DNA from: Petrimonas mucosa
GTDB lineage: Bacteria; Bacteroidota; Bacteroidia; Bacteroidales; Dysgonomonadaceae
Assembly (NCBI RefSeq): GCF_900095795.1
Contig: NZ_LT608328.1
Span: 372,001-436,000 of the forward strand
DNA length: 64,000 bases
Direction: 5' to 3'
Made by a program: the position numbers and the translations under genes. Under the pieces are notes generated by a model. It made no database searches and had not been told where the DNA came from. It was given only the letters and a program-made list of their open reading frames with translations. Of this stretch, positions 55,904 to 64,000 are shown in pieces (positions within the stretch are counted from its first letter, which is position 1; each line of letters begins with the position of its first letter).

Positions 55904-57529
55904 CTATCTGTCAGGTATAAATACCGGTAGAGTGATTTTGGACGGGTGTCCCGGACCAAGATAGATTGTCTGTACCGCTTTCTTGCTATCCCTTGCAAGA
56001 TATGTGGGCTCGTCAGTGTTCAAGTTTCTGTTGTAACGGGGAAACCAGCTTGAAGTAATGACAATGCGGAGCTTGTGTCCCCGGTTGAGTTGGTAACCTG
56101 TAGGCCAGGATTCAATTTCAATTTTCGAGATCTTGCCGGGTTCCAGACTGACCTCTCTACCACCTTCCTGGATATTGACGATGGTGTCGTTCGGGAAGAG
56201 ATCCTGAACCATGATGATAAAGTCGGTATTCACAACGGTACTGCTCACATACAGGGAGGCCGAGATACTGCCCAGAAGGGTCAGTGTGGAGTCAAGCACT
56301 TCAGATTCAAATACCCACTGGTCTGCCCTCTCTATATTCTTGTTCTGTACGGCCGGACCTACGTCCATTCCAATGAAAGTGCCGCCCAGAGAAGGGTAGG
56401 GATCTTCGGGGTTATAGACAAAACTAAGTTTTGCCGAATTATCCGGAACTGTTTTGGTGATTGATCTTTCCCCCAGGAAATAATCTGTTTTCTTTACCCC
56501 CTTGGGAGGCCATGTTTCACTGCCAACGTATTCATTCCTTTCCATGATGAAAAAGTTGTATTTGTGATTGGTGAAGGGAGCTTCCAGTTTAATTTCTCCT
56601 TTTCCTGACAGCACCTTGTCCAGAAACTGTTCCAACAGCAATCCTCTATTCCCTGTTTTATCTGTTCCCCCATACTCATTCTTGAGAGCCTGTGGCCCAT
56701 GACCCCATGGAGTGATTATCATCTTGTTATCCGGATGAGGATTCTTTTTATCATGGATTATGAAATCTTCGAGTTGTGTCAATAGAAAAATGTCGTACCA
56801 TCCTGCTATTGAGAATACCGGACCTTTGGCAATACCGCGGTGATTGACCGATTGCCAGTATTTGTCGCGTTTTTCGTGTAGCAGCCAGTCATTGATAAAG
56901 CGGTTCTCCTTATACGTTGAATCATCAGCGACCGATAATGGGAGGTACCAATAGGATTCCTGGATCTGTTCGGGAGAGATGGGGTTGGTTGTTTTTGCAT
57001 CAACTGTCAGTCCCCAGTTAAAAGCCGTTGCCAGTGAAAAGAGTCCTTGTGGGTAGATCAGGTCATATACATCAGCACCTGTCATTTCTGCACATACTGC
57101 ATCGAGCTGATCAGAAATTGCCCACTGGGTAAATCCCACATAACTGCCGCCATAACCTGCAACTTTTCCATTGCTCCACGATTGCTTCTTTATCCATTCA
57201 ACTGTTTTCAACCCGTCTTCCCGTTCATTGTTGAATGCATAAAACTCTCCTTCCGAGCCAAATTTCCCGCGACAGTCCTGAACAACAACCGCATATCCCT
57301 TTTTTACAAATCCTATCGCTCCACTCTTTACATTCTCTTTCTTATATGGAGTCCGAACTAAAAGTGTTGGATAGATGCTCTCGTGATCAGGCAAGTAGAT
57401 GTCAGTGGCCAGTTTTATCCCACTGGATGTTTCCACTGAATCGGTCAACAATAAATAGTGTATATTATCCTGAGCGCAAACAGACCCAAAAAGAGATAAT
57501 AATAGAGGAAATAGAAATTTACGTGTCAT
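55904..57529 (-). CDS. CocE/NonD family hydrolase (X-Pro dipeptidyl-peptidase S15 type)
   Basis: A 541-residue exported hydrolase (signal ends VCAQ, residue 20). The alpha/beta-hydrolase core has VVVQDCRGKFGSEGEF (about 82-97), the nucleophile Ser in GYGGSYVGFTQW (about 125-136), and the Asp/His region around PWGHGPQALKNEYGG (about 277). The C-terminal jelly-roll (about 350-541) is the PepX C domain (LTLLGSISASLYVSST, GYQLNRGHKLRIVITSSWFP). Members cleave esters or X-Pro dipeptides and some beta-lactam side chains. In this setting deacylation of a glycan or peptide processing are both possible. Confidence 0.85.
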   Translation of the reverse strand: MTRKFLFPLLLSLFGSVCAQDNIHYLLLTDSVETSSGIKLATDIYLPDHESIYPTLLVRTPYKKENVKSGAIGFVKKGYAVVVQDCRGKFGSEGEFYAFNNEREDGLKTVEWIKKQSWSNGKVAGYGGSYVGFTQWAISDQLDAVCAEMTGADVYDLIYPQGLFSLATAFNWGLTVDAKTTNPISPEQIQESYWYLPLSVADDSTYKENRFINDWLLHEKRDKYWQSVNHRGIAKGPVFSIAGWYDIFLLTQLEDFIIHDKKNPHPDNKMIITPWGHGPQALKNEYGGTDKTGNRGLLLEQFLDKVLSGKGEIKLEAPFTNHKYNFFIMERNEYVGSETWPPKGVKKTDYFLGERSITKTVPDNSAKLSFVYNPEDPYPSLGGTFIGMDVGPAVQNKNIERADQWVFESEVLDSTLTLLGSISASLYVSSTVVNTDFIIMVQDLFPNDTIVNIQEGGREVSLEPGKISKIEIESWPTGYQLNRGHKLRIVITSSWFPRYNRNLNTDEPTYLARDSKKAVQTIYLGPGHPSKITLPVFIPDR

Positions 57530-57679
57530 GCAAGTTATATGTTAGATTAACAGTTTGACAATGGTCTACTCTTGTTGACTATCCCAGGTACACCTATTAC
57601 AAAATATCTGGTGTTGCAATTGCCGCTATCAAAGATAATAAATATTGTTGCCTTCTGAACTGTACGGTATATCTTCAAA

Positions 57680-59287
57680 TTATCTTTTAGCATCTTCGAA
57701 AACTCCAATTTCAGTGGGACTCTTTCCTGTCTTATTTCCGTAAAAGTCATTGATCTCCCCTTCCATTTCAATAGCTATCGCTTGGTTGAAACAGGGTGAA
57801 TCATCCCTAAGCTTATATCCTTCCAATGAATTAAGTCCATATCGTCCACTTCCTGGTGACACAAGTTTCGGATCTGCTTGTATAGCTTTCGGATCATCAG
57901 GCAGCCCGTTCATCCAAGGCCCAAAATAAAGATTGTTGTAAAATCGGGTGCCGGCCTTAGAAGGAGGGAGCTGATGAAAATCTTCAAGCTTCCTGAACTC
58001 GGCACTGTTCAGTGAATCTCCCAGCGCATAGACGGTCCTGAACCTGCCCTGACCTGTTGCGTAGAATATGTTGTTTCTAAAGTGTGCCCCAAGTTTTCCT
58101 TTATCTTTCTTTCCTTTTCCTTTCATGGGGCCGTATTCATCGCCATAGTAGTACGTTATGTCAGAGGTTCCGTGATCCACATAAAACACGTTGTTGTGAA
58201 GCAGATTTTGCTCCGCCGTATCACAAAACATCGTCACCAGTTGGGTTGGCCTGAATTTAATGTCGTTTTGACTGATATTATACCGTGCGATATTTTCGTG
58301 GGTATTGTCCATAATTAACAAAAAACCGGCATTATCCCTGCTGTAGTTGTATTGAAGGATGCAATTTTTACACCCAAAGTCGAAATCAAATGCCTGTCCA
58401 TCGCCGTTACCTGCTTGTCTGCCGGTATGGTATACCTCGTTGAATTGCATGATTGTCTCATTGCAGTGGGCTATCCATATCGCCGCGGTATGTGGCCACC
58501 AGTCATAACGGTTGTCGTCGCCAGTGTCTAAATGAGGATCACCAGTACGCAAGCAGCTATTTTCTACTATGTTATGCTCTATCAATCCGCGATCAGCCTG
58601 AAATACGATGATCCCATCACCACCAAGGTTTTCTAAACGGTTACCTCTAACTACAACATTTTTTTTACCTATCACATGGATACCTATCTTATCACAACGT
58701 CTGATGATATTGTTTTCTACCAAAACCTCCTCGTCAGCGCCACTTATCAAGATCATCGTGCTGGTGGCAGCCCCTCCTACCTGTCCCCACACATCGTGGA
58801 TGTAACATTCTCTGACCGTTATGCCTGCGATCGATCCTCCTTCTTTTGCACGGGCAGTTATCCCGTTGCGCCTGCTCCTCAACCGTGGCGGAGCTCCGCT
58901 TGTTAACTCGAGCCCATCTATTTCCCACCATGATTGGCCTATCAGCGTAATTGCTGCACCTGTGCTCTCCCCGATATTTATTACAGGCCTCTTCCCATTC
59001 CCATAACTTCCGATAAAAATCTTCTTCTCTCTTGTTCCGGATCCCGCGGGTGAGAGTTGTCCATACCAGGTGCCGTCCGACTCGAAAAGAATCCTGTCAC
59101 CGGGCCGGAAAGTCTCCCGGTTTACCCTCTCAATTGATCTCCAGGCGGTTGCCGGCGATAATCCGTTGTTGGCATCATTGCCGCTTGGAGATATATAATA
59201 GATATGTTGAACCTGCAGTGAATGGTGGCAAACTCCGGCAAGAGGTGAGAATAGGATGATTAATAAACTTAAAAACAATTTTTTCAT
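57680..59287 (-). CDS. Exported right-handed parallel beta-helix protein
   Basis: A 535-residue protein starting at the ATG 59287 (MKKLFLSLLIILFSPLAG signal); the frame is open 18 codons further upstream but without a signal. The entry strand is YYISPSGNDANNGLSPATAW (about 31-50), followed by beta-helix coils: ITVRECYIHDVWG, VLVENNIIRRCDKIGIHVIG, VVVRGNRLENLGGDGIIVF, GLIEHNIVENS, CILQYNYSRDNAGFLL. The pattern is that of DUF1565/pectate-lyase-superfamily proteins. A Lys/Gly-rich insertion (KGKGKKDKGKLG) lies near 400. The enzyme class is not evident. It is the first gene after SusD, separated by a hairpin. Confidence 0.78.
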   Translation of the reverse strand: MKKLFLSLLIILFSPLAGVCHHSLQVQHIYYISPSGNDANNGLSPATAWRSIERVNRETFRPGDRILFESDGTWYGQLSPAGSGTREKKIFIGSYGNGKRPVINIGESTGAAITLIGQSWWEIDGLELTSGAPPRLRSRRNGITARAKEGGSIAGITVRECYIHDVWGQVGGAATSTMILISGADEEVLVENNIIRRCDKIGIHVIGKKNVVVRGNRLENLGGDGIIVFQADRGLIEHNIVENSCLRTGDPHLDTGDDNRYDWWPHTAAIWIAHCNETIMQFNEVYHTGRQAGNGDGQAFDFDFGCKNCILQYNYSRDNAGFLLIMDNTHENIARYNISQNDIKFRPTQLVTMFCDTAEQNLLHNNVFYVDHGTSDITYYYGDEYGPMKGKGKKDKGKLGAHFRNNIFYATGQGRFRTVYALGDSLNSAEFRKLEDFHQLPPSKAGTRFYNNLYFGPWMNGLPDDPKAIQADPKLVSPGSGRYGLNSLEGYKLRDDSPCFNQAIAIEMEGEINDFYGNKTGKSPTEIGVFEDAKR

Positions 59288-59323
59288 CGATATAGGATCT
59301 TGGATCTCTTTGAGTTTGAAATA

Positions 59324-59354
59324 AGGGGCGTGATCTTTCACACACCACGCCCCT
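59324..59354 (-). terminator. Stem-loop between SusD and the downstream enzyme genes
   Basis: A perfect 9-bp stem, AGGGGCGTG (59324-59332) with CACGCCCCT (59346-59354), and a 13-base loop; on the minus strand only a weak T-rich stretch follows. It is 30 bases behind the SusD stop. It may act as a partial terminator or RNA stabiliser that keeps SusC/SusD transcripts more abundant than those of the enzymes. Confidence 0.55.
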
Positions 59355-59383
59355 CTCGACAGAATAGATAATAGTGTTATTTG

Positions 59384-60991
59384 TTATTGAAGATCTGCAT
59401 TGTTGTTTGCCAGGTTTGGATTCAACATTACCTCCTTGCTTGGGATGGAAAGGAAGTAATCTTTTTTGGTATAGGGCCTGAGCAGTTGATATTTCTCTTC
59501 CGGTTCTTCCCTCCATTCGGTAGTAGCCTTTTCTACAAGCTGTAGACGTTGCAGATCGAACCACCGGGCGGAGTATTCAAAGCCGGCGAACTCCCATGCT
59601 CTTTCCCATACAACACTGTCAATGAATTGCTCGGTAGTTAAATTGCTCACAGAGGCTTCTGTGGTTCCCAATCCCTTATAAGCCCTATTCCGCACATCGT
59701 TCAGACATTTGTATGCCAGTGCATCCGGTCCGTCAGTGCGTGCCTTGGCTTCTGCATATATCAGTAAAACGTCAGCATAGCGCGTGAAAATTATCGGGCG
59801 TCCACTATACCAGGAAGCACTTAGATCCATCCTGGTCCGCCAGTTGCTATTGGGATCATCTCGATTTTCCCACTCCCATCCAGGCGTAAAGTTGTCGGCC
59901 CATAACTTTCTGTACGCAGGATGTTTGGCCTTCAAATCGGTGTAGTAGTAATAGGTGCCATTGGAGTGATAGAAGTCGGTAACAAAGGTAAACTCCTTGC
60001 GTTCTCCTTCAGGGAAACGGTTGAAAAAGCCTAGTTCAGCGATCATTGATTCCCAACCGCCGAACTCGATCGGCCTGCTTGGGTTGGGTGATCTAACCGT
60101 ATAGTCATCTGGCGTATGGTCAATCCAGAAGATTGGTTCGTCCAACTCCCTCGAGCCAGCCTCCCAATAGGGATCGAATACTTCCCAGAAGTGTTCGCGC
60201 AAGGCATAACCAAACTCATTGGCCCGATCGATTACCTCTTTCGCCTTATCTCTGGCCAGGGCGTAATATTCTGTTCCGCCGTTCACCGGATAGCCGGCCA
60301 TTTGCAGATATACCAATGCCAGGGTCGATTTTGCAGCCCCTTTGGTAGGTGCCCCGTTAGCCATAAATCCGTCCCATTTAACGGGTAACCACTCTTCGGC
60401 GAATTTGAGATCCGAAACAATCAACTCATACACATCCTTACTCGAAGAGAGTGTAACTTCTCTTTTCGAGTCAGGATCGTATGCCGTTGTAACCAAGGGG
60501 ATGTTGTTAAAGAACCTGACAAGCCAGAAATACATAAAGGCCCGGATGTAATGTGCCTGTGCGGCCAATGCATTAAGTCGAGCCTCTGGTACAACACCCG
60601 TTGCGTTTTTATAGTTGTTTATGATCGTGTTTGCCTGATTAACGGTGTTGTAAGCGCGTTCATATCCCCGCTGTACATCGGTATCCCCACCGGTTGTAAT
60701 CGGCATATTGATTTCCATTTCATGATAGTAAACACGCTGATTTCCAGTTCCTATGATATCATCAGAGGCTGCAAACTTAATCTCCATGCTTTCATACGGG
60801 CGATTGATTGCCACGTCAAAAATACCATACATTCCGTTGATCAACAGCTGTATTTCAGCTTCATTGTTACACAAGTTATCAGCGAACAACTGGCCTTTAG
60901 GCTCTTCTGCCAGGAATTTATCATTCGATTGGCAAGATGTAAAGGAAACAATGACAGAGAGTATAAAAATTATATGGATGTATTTTTTCAT
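59384..60991 (-). CDS. SusD/RagB-family glycan-binding lipoprotein
   Basis: A 535-residue surface lipoprotein with lipobox FTSC near residue 20. The N-terminal FLAEEPKGQLF and INGMYGIFDVAINRPYE are typical of SusD N-termini. The helical TPR-like core follows with LNALAAQAHYIRAFMYFWLVRFFNNIPLV (given here as its conserved region, about residues 133-161), and the C-terminus has PIIFTRYADVLLIYAEAKAR and VVWERAWEFAGFEYSARWFD. SusD caps its SusC partner and captures oligosaccharides at the cell surface. It lies 26 bases behind susC. Confidence 0.
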   Translation of the reverse strand: MKKYIHIIFILSVIVSFTSCQSNDKFLAEEPKGQLFADNLCNNEAEIQLLINGMYGIFDVAINRPYESMEIKFAASDDIIGTGNQRVYYHEMEINMPITTGGDTDVQRGYERAYNTVNQANTIINNYKNATGVVPEARLNALAAQAHYIRAFMYFWLVRFFNNIPLVTTAYDPDSKREVTLSSSKDVYELIVSDLKFAEEWLPVKWDGFMANGAPTKGAAKSTLALVYLQMAGYPVNGGTEYYALARDKAKEVIDRANEFGYALREHFWEVFDPYWEAGSRELDEPIFWIDHTPDDYTVRSPNPSRPIEFGGWESMIAELGFFNRFPEGERKEFTFVTDFYHSNGTYYYYTDLKAKHPAYRKLWADNFTPGWEWENRDDPNSNWRTRMDLSASWYSGRPIIFTRYADVLLIYAEAKARTDGPDALAYKCLNDVRNRAYKGLGTTEASVSNLTTEQFIDSVVWERAWEFAGFEYSARWFDLQRLQLVEKATTEWREEPEEKYQLLRPYTKKDYFLSIPSKEVMLNPNLANNNADLQ

Positions 60992-61017
60992 AATGAAATT
61001 TTTTTTAAAATGAATAG

Positions 61018-64000
61018 TTAATATTCAATGGCTACCCCAAATGATATACTTCTGGAGTTCGGATAGGCAAACCAGTCCATTCCCGAATTCATGTCATCGT
61101 TGGTGGAACTGATTTCCGGATCATATCCTTTGTACTTGGTAAATACCAGCAAGTTTTGTGCACTAAGTGAGAGTCGCAAAGTGGCAAAAGAGACGACACT
61201 TTTCGGGATTCGGTAGCCCACACTGAGATTGCGCAGTTTCACATAACTCCCATCCTCCACATACTGTGAAGACAAGGGAATCAGGTGACTGTTCCCTATC
61301 CTGGCAAATTTTGCGTTGGGATTACTGGGTGTCCACCTGTCTTTTGAATCCTTATGTGTGTATAATTGTGTGAAGTCAATTCGTTCGGTTGCCACAAGAT
61401 AAGCCCAGTTCATGATATCACGGCCATGCACCCCTTCAAACAGAATATTGAAGTCGACATTCTTGATGGAGATGTGGTTGTTGAAACCCCAGGAGAACGG
61501 CGCATTTGTGTTTCCAATAACCTGCTGGTCGTCAGAGTCATAAGCATTATTTCCATTCAGGTCTTCATATCGGTAATCACCCGGCTGCGCACCATATTTG
61601 GCTGCCTCTTCTGCCTGATTTTCTTGCCAGATTCCGAGATATTTCATCCCGAAAATTGTACCGATGGGTTGACCCGGCATTAAGACGAACGGGCTGGTTG
61701 AGGCCAGACCGGGAGCATAACCTGCTCCGTAGATTCTTGCTTCTTCTCCCAGATCCAGCACCTTATTCCTGTTAAAGGCTCCATTCAGGTTGATGTCGTA
61801 CGACCAATCCTTTGTTTTAAGGATGAAGTAATTCAGGTTAAACTCAAATCCCTCATTTCTAACGGAACCAACATTTGAGATTACGCTTGTCCTGCCATAT
61901 TCAGAATCACCTCCGGCATAAGCGGGGACAGCCAATGGAGCCAGCAGGTCGACAGTCTTCTTGTTGTAATAATCGAGCGATAAAGATAGACGGCTGTCGA
62001 TCAGGGTAAAGTCGGCGCCCACGTTCAACTGTTTGGTCGACTCCCATTTCAGGTTGGGATTGCCGCCAATCTGGGAAATGTAGCCAGACTGGATAGCTGA
62101 TCCACCCCAAAAGAATCCCATACCTCTCAGCGGAGAGTATGTGGCATATGATCCTACAGCCTGGCTTCCAGTAACACCATATCCTCCACGAATCCTGATA
62201 TTTTGGAACAGATCCTGTTCTTTCATGAATGCCTCTTCCGAAAGCCTCCATGCTAAAGAGAACGACGGGAAATAGCCCCAACGATTATCTCCCCTGAATT
62301 TGGATGAACCATCTGCACGATAGTTAACCGTCAGATAATAGCGGGAGGCATAATTGTAATTAATGCGGCCGAAATATGAGCGTAAAGCATTGTCTGCCCA
62401 TCCCGATCCTACTCCAATATAGGGGGCAGCCAGCCCAAGATTGTTCCAACCCACCGATTCAATGGGTAGCCTGTCAGCACTTGCCGAGAAACTTTGACCT
62501 TCATACTTGGTCTGCTCGAAGCCGACCATTGCAGAAAAATCATGATTATTTGCAAATGTCTTACTATATGTCAAGAATGCATTTGTCAACCAGTTCTTGT
62601 TGTCGTATGAATACTGATCTGCCCGTGGATAGAGTCTGTTATATTCGAGTGACTCAAATTCACGGGTGCCACCATTCGATAATGAGATCAATGCTTTTGC
62701 ATTCAATGTGAGGTCATCGGTGATTTTAAACTGAAGGTTGCCAACTCCTGTAGCGCCATTTCCGTAGTTTCGCTGGTGTGCTTCTGTCATCAACACCGGA
62801 TTCATTAACGTGCCTGATCCCACTCCCAGTGGCGTATACCTGCCATTTTCATCGTAAATCGGTACAGTTGGAGAAAAGGCTACCGCTGCCATTAAAGGTA
62901 TGGCTGTCTTACTTCCCCCTTGCGACAGTTCGGGATTGAGGTTATCGTTGTGGCCTGCACTCGCCTCTACCTGTACTGTGAGTCGATTGCTGAGATCCAT
63001 ATCAACTTTGGCTTTCAACCCGTAATCGGAGGCTTCCGTATTTCTAATGGTTCCGGTGTTGTCGTTGTAGTGAGTGGTTATATGGTAGCGAATATCTTTG
63101 CTCCCTCCGGAGAAAATTACGCGATAACTCTGTGACAGACCGCTCTGCAGTATGGCATCCTGCCAATCTGTACCACCGCCGTTTTTGAATTTCTCAACCT
63201 CGGCATCAGTGAATGGATAAGCTCCAACGCTTTGGTTGAATTTTGCAAACTCATAAGCATCCATCAAATCATACCGTTTGCCAATGGTATTGATTGAGAA
63301 ATCGGAATAAAACTCCAAGGTTGGTTTCTTCTGGGATCCCCTTTTTGTTGTTACCAGGATAACTCCATTGGCTCCACGGGAGCCGTAAATTGCCGTAGCA
63401 GAAGCATCTTTTAGGATTTCAATGGATTCTATCTCATACATGTCGGGTAGTGACCCATAATTGCCATCTACCACTATCAGGGGATCGTTTGATCCCATTA
63501 ATGAATTTGCACCCCTTACACGAATGATTGGAGCTACTCCTGGAGCCGCGTTACTTTTTCTGATGGTGACTCCCGGAGCCTTTGCTGCAAGGATGGAGTT
63601 GGATGAGCTTGAAGCCATATTGATAAAGTCACGCGAAGATACCGAAGATACAGCTCCGGTCAAATCACTTTTCTTCATTGTACCGTATCCAATTGCAACT
63701 ACTTCCTGCAATGCAATGGAACTTTCAGACATCACCACATTGATGATCGTTTTGCCAGCTACCGGAATCTCCTCTGTTTCCATCCCTACAAACGAGAAGA
63801 CAAGAACCGCATTTTCCTGGACATTGATCAGCTGATACTCGCCATCGATGTTGGTTGTTGTCCCCTGATTGGTGCCTTTGACAGAAATTGTCACACCCGG
63901 GATTGTTTCTCCTGATGCATCGGTGACCCTGCCTTTGACCGATTTTGTCTGTTGCACATCGGAAATTTCATTCTTTTCCTCAGATCTGTTGCTGGTGTAA
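61018..64000 (-). CDS. SusC/RagA-family TonB-dependent outer-membrane transporter, cut by the window edge
   Basis: The frame is open from the stop at 61018 to base 63999, so about 993 residues are seen and the signal peptide and true start lie outside the window. Visible order: a carboxypeptidase-regulatory-like beta domain (VKGRVTDASGETIPGVTISV), the plug with the SusC signature (VVAIGYGTMKKSDLTGAVSS, PIIRVRGANSL, DPLIVVDG, GANGVILVTTKRG) and the long barrel ending SISFGVAIEY with a terminal aromatic. It imports oligosaccharides captured by SusD, powered by TonB. The remaining N-terminal part outside may include a TonB box or STN domain; this cannot be judged. Confidence 0.93.
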   Translation of the reverse strand, partial: YTSNRSEEKNEISDVQQTKSVKGRVTDASGETIPGVTISVKGTNQGTTTNIDGEYQLINVQENAVLVFSFVGMETEEIPVAGKTIINVVMSESSIALQEVVAIGYGTMKKSDLTGAVSSVSSRDFINMASSSSNSILAAKAPGVTIRKSNAAPGVAPIIRVRGANSLMGSNDPLIVVDGNYGSLPDMYEIESIEILKDASATAIYGSRGANGVILVTTKRGSQKKPTLEFYSDFSINTIGKRYDLMDAYEFAKFNQSVGAYPFTDAEVEKFKNGGGTDWQDAILQSGLSQSYRVIFSGGSKDIRYHITTHYNDNTGTIRNTEASDYGLKAKVDMDLSNRLTVQVEASAGHNDNLNPELSQGGSKTAIPLMAAVAFSPTVPIYDENGRYTPLGVGSGTLMNPVLMTEAHQRNYGNGATGVGNLQFKITDDLTLNAKALISLSNGGTREFESLEYNRLYPRADQYSYDNKNWLTNAFLTYSKTFANNHDFSAMVGFEQTKYEGQSFSASADRLPIESVGWNNLGLAAPYIGVGSGWADNALRSYFGRINYNYASRYYLTVNYRADGSSKFRGDNRWGYFPSFSLAWRLSEEAFMKEQDLFQNIRIRGGYGVTGSQAVGSYATYSPLRGMGFFWGGSAIQSGYISQIGGNPNLKWESTKQLNVGADFTLIDSRLSLSLDYYNKKTVDLLAPLAVPAYAGGDSEYGRTSVISNVGSVRNEGFEFNLNYFILKTKDWSYDINLNGAFNRNKVLDLGEEARIYGAGYAPGLASTSPFVLMPGQPIGTIFGMKYLGIWQENQAEEAAKYGAQPGDYRYEDLNGNNAYDSDDQQVIGNTNAPFSWGFNNHISIKNVDFNILFEGVHGRDIMNWAYLVATERIDFTQLYTHKDSKDRWTPSNPNAKFARIGNSHLIPLSSQYVEDGSYVKLRNLSVGYRIPKSVVSFATLRLSLSAQNLLVFTKYKGYDPEISSTNDDMNSGMDWFAYPNSRSISFGVAIEY

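Noticed and set aside
55837-55998. Upstream extension of the Gfo/Idh/MocA frame
   Set aside because: The ATG at 55836 opens a twin-arginine signal peptide, which must be N-terminal.

Overview
The window looks like a chromosomal segment of a Bacteroidales bacterium (Bacteroidota). Grounds seen in the sequence: a SusC/SusD pair, many signal-peptide or lipoprotein glycosidases of families typical of this phylum (GH92, GH97, GH2, PL11/GH105), an IspG with the long insertion found in Bacteroidota, a tRNA without an encoded CCA, and promoter elements of the TTTG / TAnnTTTG type. The genus cannot be fixed; a member of the Dysgonomonadaceae or a relative would fit.

Layout. Bases 1-7200 are housekeeping: a small exported protein, an S41 protease, a YrdC/Sua5 tRNA-modification enzyme, fabI with a strong terminator, a metallo-beta-lactamase-fold hydrolase, a VOC protein, ispG and a CAU-anticodon tRNA. 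A group II intron with its maturase (about 7195-9107) sits immediately behind the tRNA terminator. A frameshifted glycosidase tail (9367-9618), a GH97 enzyme and a HAD phosphatase follow on the + strand.

From 12.2 kb to the right edge nearly every gene lies on the minus strand, so transcription runs from SusC (cut by the window edge at 64000) towards 12.2 kb. This is a large carbohydrate-utilisation region or several adjoining loci. In order of transcription: SusC, SusD, a beta-helix protein, a CocE/S15 hydrolase, a Tat-exported Gfo/Idh/MocA protein, a collapsed GH78 relic, a GH-like TIM-barrel protein, a nest of insertion sequences, a PL11-GH105 fusion, GH92, two esterase/phosphodiesterase genes, a Tat metallophosphoesterase broken by an IS4-type element, a heparinase II/III-like protein, a LacI regulator, a ROK kinase and GmhA-like isomerase pair, a phosphodiesterase with PA14 domain, an outer-membrane barrel, an (alpha/alpha)6-type protein, a CE1-like esterase, two coupled GH92 genes, an MFS transporter, a second beta-helix protein, a second Tat metallophosphoesterase, a collapsed GH97 mini-gene, GH2, a GH123-like enzyme and a three-domain nuclease/phosphatase-fold fusion.

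How the genes may work together. Three GH92 alpha-mannosidases, beta-galactosidase and hexosaminidase-like enzymes point to a mannose-containing glycan. PL11-GH105, the GH78 relic and esterases point to rhamnogalacturonan. Five phosphoester-cleaving enzymes are unusual company and suggest a phosphorylated glycan as one target; this is inference. Two nearly identical palindromes, one ahead of the ROK/GmhA pair and one ahead of PL11-GH105, probably bind the LacI protein encoded between them.

The locus shows decay: three glycosidase relics, an IS insertion that splits a Tat signal peptide with a clear 9-base target duplication, a transposase killed by a palindromic repeat carrying a run of 14 G, and an IS3 element inside another IS.
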